A DNA stretch of 64,000 nt from JAJZEO01 sp964477345. GTDB taxonomy: Bacteria > Chlamydiota > Chlamydiia > Chlamydiales > 2-12-FULL-49-11. Shown here piece after piece: positions 24,533 through 33,011 of the stretch (within the stretch, counting starts at the first letter, position 1; every line of letters begins with the position of its first letter). The notes beneath the pieces were generated by a model. That model searched no databases. It was not told the origin of the DNA and saw nothing but the letters and a program-made list of their open reading frames with translations. The position numbers and the translations under genes were made by a program. The stretch covers positions 1-64,000 of the forward strand of contig CAYZDL010000003.1 in NCBI GenBank assembly GCA_964477345.1, in the 5' to 3' direction.

Positions 24533-25897
24533 TTGCGAAAAGTTGCCACATTTGAAAAGGCCGAAGATGCAAACGTCGTTTATGCCCGTATGGTCGAAAT
24601 GGGGATCGATTGCCAACTCGATGTCAACCCTCAAGGGCACTTTGAAATTTGGGTAAAGGGAGATGATCAACTTCCTCAGGCTAAAGAGATTGTTGAAAAT
24701 TTTGAAAAAAATGGTGACACTTTTTTTAGAGAAAAGCCAGAAAAAGATTCGACTAAAGAAAAGGTTGAAGATTTCTTCGAAGGGGGGCCTACTCCTTCAG
24801 CTAGCCGAAGGTCTCAGAATCTATTTTATGGCCCTATCACAAGGCTAACTCTCCTTGCGTGTGCCGTTATTTTTTTGTTTTCAATGATCCAAACCACAAA
24901 ACTTATCGAATCAAAAAAAATTGAATCACCCTTTCCTGTCTTAACGCCTATTTACCAAGCCCTCATTTACGACTTTCCTCCCACTTTACAAGCGATTGAA
25001 GAGTTAGTAGAAATCGAGAATTCTCAAAAAAAATTGAGTTATCAGGAGCCTAGTGGCTCCATTGATTTGAATCCTCCTGCTGATGGAGGCGATGATTCAG
25101 AAGATAGTTCAGAAGACTCAGAAGACTCAGAAGATCAAAAGGAAGAAAATCATGAAGCCGAAGAAGAGATAGAAGCCCAGCAACAAGAGGAGAGTGTTCA
25201 ACCTCAAGGAGCTAATGACTCAGGGGTAATCCAAAAAATTGCAGAAGAGAAAGAGCCGCTTCCTCAAAATGAAGATGTTCCTTCTGATAATACAAACGGT
25301 TACGAGCAAGCTTTAAAAGAGCAGATAGAAACAGAACCCCTTTGGCCAGGGTTTTACAATGTCCTTCTTCACTATGAAAGTCGCGAGATTTTTTTTCGGG
25401 CTCCTCTCTTTTACTCGATTAGCCATGGAGAAGTATGGCGTCTAGTTTCCCCTATGTTCCTTCATGCAGGGCTTCTCCATTTTTTATTTAATATGTTGTG
25501 GTTATGGGTTCTTGGTCGAAGTTGCGAGGGGAATATGGGGGTGATTCGTTTCGTCGCTTTCGTGTTATTAACAGCGGTGGTGACCAACACGCTCCAGTAC
25601 CTGATGACGGGCCCCTTCTTTATGGGAATCTCAGGGGTTTTGGCTGCTTTTGCTGGGTACATCTGGTCTAGAAAAAAGATCGCCCCTTGGGAGATTTATT
25701 TCATCGATAGAGGAACTCTAATTTTCCTTGGATCTTTCATTTTTGGTCTCTTTGGCCTTCAAATCGTTGCTTTTTACCTACAATTAGTTCACAATACTTC
25801 AATCCTTCCATTAAGTTTTGCCAATACGGCACATATGTCAGGGGTATTTTTAGGATTAGGGTTGGGAAGAACGAAGTTGTTTCAAAGAAGTATATGA
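24533..25897 (+). CDS. Rhomboid-family intramembrane serine protease with acidic insert
   Basis: Starts at TTG 24533, seven bases after lon. Residues 1-65 resemble the GlpG cytosolic domain (ATFEKAEDANVVYARMVEMG). A first hydrophobic segment lies near residue 105. Then comes an acidic low-complexity stretch (about residues 183-235), in part nine-base repeats encoding Glu-Asp-Ser. The rhomboid core follows, with EVWRLVSPMFLHAGLLHFLFNM, GISG (Ser367) and catalytic His434 in TAHMSG. The long acidic loop between first membrane segment and core is unusual. Its stop overlaps rnz (ATGA). Substrates unknown. Confidence 0.85.
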   Translation: MRKVATFEKAEDANVVYARMVEMGIDCQLDVNPQGHFEIWVKGDDQLPQAKEIVENFEKNGDTFFREKPEKDSTKEKVEDFFEGGPTPSASRRSQNLFYGPITRLTLLACAVIFLFSMIQTTKLIESKKIESPFPVLTPIYQALIYDFPPTLQAIEELVEIENSQKKLSYQEPSGSIDLNPPADGGDDSEDSSEDSEDSEDQKEENHEAEEEIEAQQQEESVQPQGANDSGVIQKIAEEKEPLPQNEDVPSDNTNGYEQALKEQIETEPLWPGFYNVLLHYESREIFFRAPLFYSISHGEVWRLVSPMFLHAGLLHFLFNMLWLWVLGRSCEGNMGVIRFVAFVLLTAVVTNTLQYLMTGPFFMGISGVLAAFAGYIWSRKKIAPWEIYFIDRGTLIFLGSFIFGLFGLQIVAFYLQLVHNTSILPLSFANTAHMSGVFLGLGLGRTKLFQRSI

Positions 25898-26814
25898 CAG
25901 TAAGAGACTTAACTATTCTCGGATGTTCTTCGCAACAACCGACACGGAAGCGAAATCATGGCGCCTATTTATTACGATGGAATAATGAAGGGCTTCTTTT
26001 TGATCCCGGTGAAGGGACTCAAAGGCAATTCATCCACGCAGATGTTGCCCCCACTTGTGTTAATCGGATTTTTGTTTCCCATTTTCATGGGGATCATTCA
26101 TTAGGTCTCGGATCGATGCTCATGCGGCTGAACCTCGATAAAGTGACCCACCCGATTCATTGTTACTACCCTGCATCGGGTAAAGCCTATTTTGATCGAC
26201 TTCGTTATGGGACCATTTATCGAGAAAACATCAATGTTGTTGAACATCCTATCGATTCTGAAGGAATTGTATATCAAGACGACGCCTTTACCATTGAGGC
26301 TGCATTTTTAGATCATGGAGTGCCCAACCTTGGTTATCGAGTAACCGAATCCGATACAATTAGGTACAATAAAGAGGCTCTCAATAAGTTGGGCATTAAG
26401 GGTCGGACGATGAAACAGCTTATTGAAGAGGGGAGTTTGGTCCTCCCTGATTCTAAGCGGATAACTATTGAAGAGGTGAGCTATCTCCAAAAAGGGGATT
26501 CATTTGCGATCGTTCTCGATACTAGACCCTGCAAAGCTGCTATCAAACTAGCCCGTGGAGCCACCCTTTTTCTTTGTGAAAGCACCTACCTTGAATCTGC
26601 AAGGGAGTTAGCGGTTAAGCATAAGCACCTAACAGCCAGGGAAGCGGCAGAGATAGCCCTTGAGGCAGAGGTACAAACCCTTATTTTAACCCATTTTTCG
26701 GCCAGGTATATTGATTTAGAGCCCTTTGAAGAAGAGGCGAGAACTATTTTCCCTCATACCTATGCAGCCGACGACCTTAAAAGGTTTCCTTTCGAGCGGA
26801 AAATCACCATTTAG
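25894..26814 (+). CDS. rnz: Ribonuclease Z
   Basis: Metallo-beta-lactamase-fold endonuclease that removes tRNA 3' trailers. The zinc-binding motif SHFHGDHSLG is near residues 63-72, a further His lies in DHGVPNLGYRV, and the late LILTHFSARY motif is present. Length is 306 residues, the short bacterial form. This is consistent with the tRNA-Leu in the window having no encoded CCA. The 4-base overlap with the rhomboid gene couples them. Confidence 0.93.
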   Translation: MTVRDLTILGCSSQQPTRKRNHGAYLLRWNNEGLLFDPGEGTQRQFIHADVAPTCVNRIFVSHFHGDHSLGLGSMLMRLNLDKVTHPIHCYYPASGKAYFDRLRYGTIYRENINVVEHPIDSEGIVYQDDAFTIEAAFLDHGVPNLGYRVTESDTIRYNKEALNKLGIKGRTMKQLIEEGSLVLPDSKRITIEEVSYLQKGDSFAIVLDTRPCKAAIKLARGATLFLCESTYLESARELAVKHKHLTAREAAEIALEAEVQTLILTHFSARYIDLEPFEEEARTIFPHTYAADDLKRFPFERKITI

Positions 26815-27192
26815 CATAATTATCAATTAGATATGGGTCAGGAGCCCTCACACCGTGGTCTGCGACCGTTTTAAATTACTAGAGCCCAATCGAGGACGAT
26901 CGTTTTAGATCGGTTTGCCTGCTCAAAAAGAGGGGGTCTTCTTTGGCTACCAGAGTCGTTTCGGCGACTGATCTACTGGCGGGGCTGCCAATATTTAGAG
27001 AGAGGTCTTTAAGAGAGTTGAAGGGGCTCTCAAAATCCCCAAGGCGTTGAAATTGATTTATTTGGACAAATAGATGCTGTACGGTCGATGTTAGCAAAGC
27101 GATCACTAGAAGTTCAAGCAGTGATGGAATCGATTAATATTGAAATACATCCACTCATAAATGGATACGAGAGGATTTACTGTACCCCTAAT
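26815..27192 (+). pseudogene. Gene-poor stretch with a possible frameshifted gene remnant
   Basis: No intact gene is visible. On the + strand one open frame (about 26899-27048) ends at 27047-27049 in a CCCC context, and an overlapping frame from 27022 continues to a TAG at 27202-27204. Joined by one frame change they read as a plausible helical peptide with LAGLPIFRERSLRELKGL and IDLFGQIDAVRSMLAKRSLEV. No start codon or ribosome-binding site was found. A minus-strand ORF (26879-27106) exists but looks like a shadow. I do not recognise a family. Confidence 0.25.
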
Positions 27193-27591
27193 TTAAGCAG
27201 CTAGTTCATTGGAGATATCTTTCAGGTTGTCGAAGAAGACTTCCCTTTCGGCGTCCTTTTCAGCCAGTACCTGAATGAGTGACTTAAGAGTTTCTTGTTT
27301 TATCTGTTCGTTCGTCGTATTGGCTGCTTTCAAGAGAGAGTTCCCATCTTTGCCGAATCGTTGTTCAATCATCTCTTTGATAATTTTTGCATTGTAATAG
27401 ATCGATTCTGAAGGACGAGTCGATAGAAGGTCTCTTGCGCAATGGTGCAATTCGTTAATTCTTTGAGAGAGAGCATCGATTTCTTGATGGCTCAATTCAG
27501 CGTGGTGGGTTTTTGTCTTCTTGATACTTCTTAGGCTCTCTTTCAAAAAGAGATCAAGCTTTTCCTTTAATGCCTTACTCATCTGATCCAT
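27193..27591 (-). CDS. Coiled-coil hypothetical protein
   Basis: 132 residues, almost entirely helical and rich in Lys and Glu, with no signal peptide or membrane segment and only one cysteine. An upstream GTG would add 8 residues, but AAGGAG is spaced correctly to the ATG at 27591. It follows the SpoU methylase gene on the same strand after about 60 bases. No family recognised; it could be a chaperone-like or structural protein. Confidence 0.6.
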   Translation of the reverse strand: MDQMSKALKEKLDLFLKESLRSIKKTKTHHAELSHQEIDALSQRINELHHCARDLLSTRPSESIYYNAKIIKEMIEQRFGKDGNSLLKAANTTNEQIKQETLKSLIQVLAEKDAEREVFFDNLKDISNELAA

Positions 27592-27654
27592 AAAATTCTC
27601 CTTGGCCTTAAACACTAAGCTAGGGAATTAAGGAAAAAAGTAAAGAGTAATTCA

Positions 27655-28329
27655 TTAGTTATGGAGGGAGGTGGAGATTTTAGCGGCTATGATCCCGAAG
27701 GCAGAGGCGACATTGAGAGAGTTTTTCATCCCAACTAAAGGAATTTGAATTACGGTATCTGCTCTCCGAAGGTTCTCTTCTGAAACTCCAAGTTCTTCGT
27801 TTCCTAAAAGTAGTGAAAAAGTGCGTGGAAACATAAAATCATTGAAATCGATCGCCCCCTCGACAGTTTCCAAGGCAATCAGGGGCCTTTTTTTCAGATC
27901 ATCTAAAGTGGCATCAAAATGGCAAACCACATGATTTTCGGCACCCATGCTTGTTTTGTTCATTTTAGGCCCGTAGGGAGTGTACCCGCCAAAGTAGACC
28001 TCTCCGATCCGAAAAGCTTCATTGGTTCGAATAATACTGCCAACGTTGTGTGCTGAGCGAAGGTTGTCGAGAAAAATATCAATGGGGAGGAAAGGTTTGG
28101 CCACATGACCATCGTTTTTTCTCACTTGGAGTAATTCTCTCTCCGACAACTGCATCTGTGCTTGCTCAACATGGTAGTGAAAGCGGTCAGACCACTCGTG
28201 TTTGGTGGAGATAGCAGGAAGGGACAATTGAGAAGCGTAAGGGTGATAAAGCTCTTCTGAAGCTCCTTCTTCCAAGATTTTCCGGATGATCGAAGCCGCC
28301 CATTTATGGAGACGTTTCGTTGGTATCAT
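27655..28329 (-). CDS. TrmH/SpoU-family RNA 2'-O-methyltransferase
   Basis: SPOUT-fold enzyme using S-adenosylmethionine to methylate a ribose in tRNA or rRNA. The three family motifs are present: NLRSAHNVGSIIRT (about residues 98-111), LLLGNEELGVSEE (about 173-185) and IPLVGMKNSLNVASAFGI (about 195-212). The first 90 residues are a helical extension that may choose the RNA target. Its start overlaps the end of the ABC-F gene by 4 bases, suggesting a translation-related pair. The precise target base cannot be assigned. Confidence 0.85.
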   Translation of the reverse strand: MIPTKRLHKWAASIIRKILEEGASEELYHPYASQLSLPAISTKHEWSDRFHYHVEQAQMQLSERELLQVRKNDGHVAKPFLPIDIFLDNLRSAHNVGSIIRTNEAFRIGEVYFGGYTPYGPKMNKTSMGAENHVVCHFDATLDDLKKRPLIALETVEGAIDFNDFMFPRTFSLLLGNEELGVSEENLRRADTVIQIPLVGMKNSLNVASAFGIIAAKISTSLHN

Positions 28330-29915
28330 CTGAGAGCAGCTCGTCTTTCCAAATACTCATCGAGAGTTCCATCAAGGGTATGAATGCCATCTTCTTCAAT
28401 AGCGATAATGCGTGTGGCGACAGTCGAAATCAGATCACGGTCGTGAGAAGCAATGATGACCGTCCCTTTGTAATCTTCTAGTCCCCATCCAAGAGAAGAG
28501 ACCGATTCAAGATCAAGGTGGTTATTCGGTTCATCGAGGATCAATGTATTGAAGGTGTTCATCATTAGCGAGGCAATGATCAATCGAGCCGTTTCGCCTC
28601 CTGAGAGTTTGGAAATTTCCTTTAAGCCCTCGTGCCCTGAAAAGAGAAGCTTTCCAAGGACGCCGCGGATCTCTTGCTCATGCATCCCTTCTTTTTTTGG
28701 TCTGAGCCAATCGACCATATTGATCTTTACTGACTTATTGACAACCTCTTCGTGATTTTGAGGAAAGTAGCCGATTTCGACATGGTTACCCAACACAATT
28801 TGGCCTTTATCAGGAGTAATTACTCCTGCAAGGAGTCTGAGAAGGGTAGTCTTACCACGGCCGTTATTACCGATGACTCCAATTTTATCGCCTCGATTAA
28901 TTTCATAAGAGAAATTCTTAACGACATGGATATCACCAAACGACTTTGAAATTCCTTCGATCTTAAAAGGGATCTGTCCTGATTGTTTGGTGGGGGGTTC
29001 AAAACGGATAAATGGCCTATGAATATTCGATTTTTTCAGTTCATCAGGGGCTAGTTTTTTAATTTCCTTAATACGGGATTGGACTTGAGAGGCTCGTGTA
29101 CCGGCACCGAATTTTTGAACAAACTCTCTGAGTTGAGAGACCTTTTTTTCACGAGATTTGTTTTCTGACTCGGCGCGTGAGCGGGCCTGGGATTTATTTG
29201 CGATCATATCGTCGTAGTTGCCTGGGTAGATGATGATTGTTTCATAGTCAATGTCGGCAATATGTGTACAAATCGTGTTCAAAAAATGACGGTCGTGAGA
29301 GACGACAATTAATGCTCCTGTATATTCATGGAGAAACTCTTCGAGCCATTTGATCGACTCAAGATCGAGGTGGTTAGTCGGTTCATCTAGTAGCAATGCC
29401 TCTGGCTTACCAAATAAAGCCTGACACAAGAGGATCCTGAACTGCATGTCAAGAGGGAGGTCTCCGACGTTTTTAGAGTATTCATCGGCAGTCAGGTTCA
29501 TTCCGCTAAGAAGCACTTCTGCATCAGTTTCTGCTGTATAGCCGTCTTCTTCTGCAATGATCTCTTCTAGATCGCCTAGGCGCATTCCTACGGCATCGGT
29601 CATCTCACCTTCGTAGAGTTTATCTCTCTCAGCAATCGCGTTCCATAGCCGTTTATTTCCCATCATTACGACATCAACAGCTCTAAAGTGACTAAATTCT
29701 TCGAGGTTTTGTTTTAGAAACCCAACTTTTTTTGGAAGGGAGACAACTCCGGATGTAGCATCTTCAAGACCCATCATGATCTTCATGAGAGTTGACTTTC
29801 CAGCTCCGTTGGGACCGGTTAAGCCGTAACGATTTCCCTCATTGAAGGCCACAGTCACATCTTCAAATAATACCCTGACCCCAAGCTTTTTAGTGATCTT
29901 ATCGAGGACAATCAT
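28326..29915 (-). CDS. ABC-F family ATPase (YbiT-like)
   Basis: Soluble protein with two ATP-binding cassettes and no membrane domain; ABC-F proteins act on the ribosome. The first cassette has GPNGAGKST but a degenerate signature (DLPLDMQFRIL in place of LSGGQ), as in the YbiT subgroup. The second has GNNGRGKTT and an intact LSGGETARL. The linker between cassettes (about residues 245-300) is basic and helical, matching the P-site-tRNA-interaction motif region. 529 residues. In C. trachomatis the equivalent gene (CT348) adjoins xerC. Confidence 0.88.
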   Translation of the reverse strand: MIVLDKITKKLGVRVLFEDVTVAFNEGNRYGLTGPNGAGKSTLMKIMMGLEDATSGVVSLPKKVGFLKQNLEEFSHFRAVDVVMMGNKRLWNAIAERDKLYEGEMTDAVGMRLGDLEEIIAEEDGYTAETDAEVLLSGMNLTADEYSKNVGDLPLDMQFRILLCQALFGKPEALLLDEPTNHLDLESIKWLEEFLHEYTGALIVVSHDRHFLNTICTHIADIDYETIIIYPGNYDDMIANKSQARSRAESENKSREKKVSQLREFVQKFGAGTRASQVQSRIKEIKKLAPDELKKSNIHRPFIRFEPPTKQSGQIPFKIEGISKSFGDIHVVKNFSYEINRGDKIGVIGNNGRGKTTLLRLLAGVITPDKGQIVLGNHVEIGYFPQNHEEVVNKSVKINMVDWLRPKKEGMHEQEIRGVLGKLLFSGHEGLKEISKLSGGETARLIIASLMMNTFNTLILDEPNNHLDLESVSSLGWGLEDYKGTVIIASHDRDLISTVATRIIAIEEDGIHTLDGTLDEYLERRAALR

Positions 29916-30065
29916 TCAAAAATCCTTTTTAGCAAGATAGTGTAGCAGATTCTGCTGTCTGACTACAAGTGGGAAATATTAGACGTTTCAAATTATAAAA
30001 AGATTGTAAAAAGATCATGTTAATGGTACTTTTTTTTGCCTAAAGGTCACGAGGTAGGGTGTGCA

Positions 30066-31190
30066 ATGGATGGGGACGTTTCAATAAGATATTTGAATTT
30101 AGTTGGTGTTGAGAAGGGTGATCTTGTATTTTCTTCAGATTCAGTGGGTGATCAATCTGCCATCGAATATCGTAAATCGACGACAAGGGAACCAACTCAA
30201 GAAAAAGTTACTAGACTTGATTATCGGGACTGCATGGGTCTAATTAGGTTAATAGTCGATTTCATTGTGGCGTTGTTCAAAAAATGTTTTGGCTGTTTTG
30301 CGGAGGAAGAGCTTCCTCAGAAAACCTATGATTTATCAAAATTTCAGGTTCGTTTTCGTGAAGAAAGACTCCGGAATGCCCGAGAAGCTGAGTGTGGGAT
30401 TGAAAATGCCACCCTTATAGATCAAATCTTCACTGCTGTACGTGAAGTAGATAGTTCTTTTACAAAAAGGAGCGCTATAGAGATTAGTGAAAAAGTGGCT
30501 ACTGCTTGGGGTAAGTATAAGAAAATGATAGCTGAAGAGAGGGTTGTTATAAGTGACGTTCATGGGGAGCCCCTCGATGCCTCTCTTAAGAGAGGATTTT
30601 GTAGGCCTGCGGTTTTTCTAGTGCGTAGCGATGAAAATCGAAATGACAAACTTTTTCAATCTCGATTACAAATCATCGTTCCCATCAGAGAGGGGGGGAA
30701 ATTTGAAAAAGAGGTAACCTTGTATTCAGGGATTGTTGCGGGCGCAGATAACCCTTCGCCTAGGGAGCTGGCTGCAATGGCATCTTCCAATGAAGGAATT
30801 ATTTTAGAGCTAGGAAATAACCCTCGTGCGCAAGAGGGTATAATCAAAAGTGTAGTAGAAAAAAATCGAGAAGAGTTAGTTAGGGCTGTTATTGAGGTGC
30901 TAGCCTTTATTGATACAAATTTATTCCCTAGTGAGGGTCAGATCATTCTTACAATTCCCAAAGGAAATGAAAAGGTTGTTCTTAAGGCAAGGAGTCTTGT
31001 TTTTGCCCAATCGTCTGAAGGCGATGATCGTGCTATTCAATCAAAAAAAGAAAAGATTGAGAATTTAATCGAGGGGGCCATTAAAAAAGGAGCCTCTGAA
31101 ACTTTGAATATCGGTTCATTAGTCCGAAGAAGCTCTCACGATACGAAATGGGAAGTAGAATTTACTTTAACACCGCATAAGAAATTTTAG
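30066..31190 (+). CDS. Hypothetical protein with one hydrophobic segment
   Basis: 374 residues, family not recognised. A hydrophobic helix ending in a lysine/cysteine patch (about residues 57-78) follows a soluble N-terminal 50 residues. The remainder is a charged alpha/beta region with two blocks in which strand-rich stretches alternate with helices. A TTG at 30036 would add 10 residues; ATG 30066 is preferred because GAGG lies upstream, though the spacing is long. It resembles the next two genes in layout. The cluster interrupts the ABC-F/xerC neighbourhood. Confidence 0.6.
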   Translation: MDGDVSIRYLNLVGVEKGDLVFSSDSVGDQSAIEYRKSTTREPTQEKVTRLDYRDCMGLIRLIVDFIVALFKKCFGCFAEEELPQKTYDLSKFQVRFREERLRNAREAECGIENATLIDQIFTAVREVDSSFTKRSAIEISEKVATAWGKYKKMIAEERVVISDVHGEPLDASLKRGFCRPAVFLVRSDENRNDKLFQSRLQIIVPIREGGKFEKEVTLYSGIVAGADNPSPRELAAMASSNEGIILELGNNPRAQEGIIKSVVEKNREELVRAVIEVLAFIDTNLFPSEGQIILTIPKGNEKVVLKARSLVFAQSSEGDDRAIQSKKEKIENLIEGAIKKGASETLNIGSLVRRSSHDTKWEVEFTLTPHKKF

Positions 31191-31261
31191 TTTCATAATC
31201 ATTTTACCCATCCATTTTTTAAAAATGTTTAGTGATTCGGTATCAAAAGCGAATGTAAAGA

Positions 31262-31290
31262 GGGGGTATTCTTTCAAAGAATGTTTTCCC
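31262..31290 (+). terminator. Weak hairpin after the first hydrophobic-segment gene
   Basis: ATTCTT and AAGAAT (31268-31273 and 31277-31282) pair around a 3-base loop, with GGGG outside on the left and CCC on the right, in a 256-base gene-free stretch. The following T-run is short and comes before CCC, so terminator activity is doubtful. Confidence 0.25.
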
Positions 31291-31379
31291 ATACAAGAGA
31301 TGCATAACCGGCTTTCTTAAGGAATTTGTTAAATAATCGACTATATTTCGTGAACTGATTATTTTAATGCGATTAAGAT

Positions 31380-31408
31380 TTGTTAAAAAAATGGTCCTTT
31401 GCTACAAT
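31380..31408 (+). promoter_or_regulatory. Promoter of the 31447 gene
   Basis: TTGTTA at 31380-31385 and TACAAT at 31403-31408 have the ideal 17-base spacing. The ATG at 31447 follows after 38 bases with GAGG as ribosome-binding site. Strong match for a sigma-70-type promoter. Confidence 0.6.
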
Positions 31409-31446
31409 CACTAGCGCAATTAACGTAAAAACTGTGAGGTTTACAA

Positions 31447-32139
31447 ATGGCAGATTTCTCTAAAATTATAGATAGTCAAAAAGATCTTTTTGCGGCTTGG
31501 GAAGGTTTTCAAGTACTTGACGCAAAAATATATGATGAGAATTCATCAGTATCAAGGCTTCAGCTTTTCGCTGTTAATCAAGAAGAAAAAGAAGAAAAAG
31601 CACATGAGGGATTTGTTGCCTGTGTTAAGGCTTGGGCAAACTGGTTTTTCGATGCGGTAATTAAATTAATCACTTGCAAGCACAGCGAAATCAAAGCTCG
31701 TCCTGCCTGCTGCTGGACAAAACTTAATGTCACTGAAGTGAAGTTCAATATTTCAGGTGGTGATAGTCAAAGTCTAGAAATTAATCGATTGGTTGAATGC
31801 GCATTGAAATCTATCGGCGTGGCTAATCCAGAAGAAGTAGCAGAAGAAGTAGCAGGAGAAAAAGGAGATGCTAAAAGCGCAAAAGCGTCTCCCCAAAAGT
31901 CACCTAGCAAAAAAGGTGAAGCAAAGAAAGAAGAAGTGAAGTCTCCTCTTGATGCTAACATGGAAGCTTTTGAAAAGGCTGTAAAAGAGGCTAGTATCGA
32001 CGTAAGTGGATCGACTCTTGCAAGATTTACTTTCAGAGTTATCGATGGCAATAAAGCGGGAACACTTGAGTTCCTTGCTAAAGGTGCTGATTTCAGCGAT
32101 AAAGACGCTAAGATTTTCAAATTCACGGTTAAAGCGTAA
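31447..32139 (+). CDS. Hypothetical protein with hydrophobic helix and Lys/Glu linker
   Basis: 230 residues, no known family. A soluble N-terminus is followed by a tryptophan/phenylalanine-rich hydrophobic helix (about residues 56-77), then a small domain. A low-complexity linker of Lys, Glu, Ala and Ser lies at about 125-165, and a compact C-terminal domain of about 65 residues closes the protein. It is its own transcription unit: strong promoter upstream and a rho-independent terminator directly after. Layout resembles the flanking two genes, but sequence identity is low. Confidence 0.65.
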   Translation: MADFSKIIDSQKDLFAAWEGFQVLDAKIYDENSSVSRLQLFAVNQEEKEEKAHEGFVACVKAWANWFFDAVIKLITCKHSEIKARPACCWTKLNVTEVKFNISGGDSQSLEINRLVECALKSIGVANPEEVAEEVAGEKGDAKSAKASPQKSPSKKGEAKKEEVKSPLDANMEAFEKAVKEASIDVSGSTLARFTFRVIDGNKAGTLEFLAKGADFSDKDAKIFKFTVKA

Positions 32140-32165
32140 TTTTTTTCGCATATTGAATGTTTACG

Positions 32166-32198
32166 AAGGGCTCGTTTTACTAAAAGCGGGCCTTTTTT
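32166..32198 (+). terminator. Rho-independent terminator
   Basis: AAGGGCTCGTTTT pairs with AAAAGCGGGCCTT around the loop ACT, with one bulged G and one G-T pair, and ends in a run of six T. It lies 26 bases after the 31447 gene's stop. Confidence 0.8.
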
Positions 32199-32214
32199 AT
32201 TAGGTTAGGTTTGT

Positions 32215-32991
32215 ATGATGCAATCAGTTCCTATTTCAATTGATAAAGATCATTCTTATGAGGAGAGGGTCTCTTTTATAAAGGGAGTCCTGGAAAGTAG
32301 GGGTGTTGATCAAGATGAAATTTCAGAATATGCTGGTCCGATGATTCAAATGGTCGATGAGGCTGGTGGAAACTCTTCCGATGTAATTATACAGATAAAA
32401 AGTCGCCGTATCAAAGCTTTAAAAATTAGATCACCTACCGAGAGTTGCCCGACTAAAATTGGGCCATTTAAGATGGCTGAGGTAGAGATTACCCATAACC
32501 CTAAAGAAATTATCTATAGCTTTCCCGAGGTTGTTCCTTCAAGGGCCCCAAGTCAATTTCCTAATCAGCTGAACCCTTCGTGGTGGGATAATGCAGCTCA
32601 TACTATTGATCAGAGGGGTTCATTTTGTTCGAATTGGTGGTCCTATTTTGTCGCTTGGGTTATTTGGATTGTTAAAAAAGTTTATTGTCTTTCGACTCAA
32701 AAGGCTCCCTCAATGGATGAAGTGATTTGGGTCAGGGAGCAATTTGGCACGAATAGAGCTGGATTTCGATTGCCTCCCAATGAGGTGAGGTTATTTATTG
32801 AATATGCAGAAAGGACGACAGGCTCATTTTGGAAAGGGGTGGAAAAAGATGTTGTTGAAGCGGTTGAGAGGGAGACGTTCGATCTTTTGAGCTTCTCGAT
32901 TGAGAGGGGAGAAAAAAGCTCGTCTATCCGCATTATGATCGACCTTGGTCATTTAGTTTTTCAAAAAACTCTCGCTACGGTAAATCGGTAG
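32215..32991 (+). CDS. Hypothetical protein with tryptophan-rich hydrophobic helix
   Basis: 258 residues, family not recognised. The N-terminal 75 residues have a helix-strand pattern with a short basic strand (IKSRRIKALKIRS). A proline-rich linker leads to a hydrophobic helix at about residues 141-159, very rich in Trp and Val and ending in two Lys and a Cys. An alpha/beta C-terminal part follows. Starts at ATG 32215, directly after the terminator of the previous gene; no clear promoter seen. Confidence 0.6.
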   Translation: MMQSVPISIDKDHSYEERVSFIKGVLESRGVDQDEISEYAGPMIQMVDEAGGNSSDVIIQIKSRRIKALKIRSPTESCPTKIGPFKMAEVEITHNPKEIIYSFPEVVPSRAPSQFPNQLNPSWWDNAAHTIDQRGSFCSNWWSYFVAWVIWIVKKVYCLSTQKAPSMDEVIWVREQFGTNRAGFRLPPNEVRLFIEYAERTTGSFWKGVEKDVVEAVERETFDLLSFSIERGEKSSSIRIMIDLGHLVFQKTLATVNR

Positions 32992-33011
32992 ATGTAGTAT
33001 AAAGATCGGTT

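Noticed and set aside
26879..27106. 75-codon minus-strand ORF after rnz
   Set aside because: No ribosome-binding site, and the + strand frames look more protein-like; treated as part of a possible remnant.
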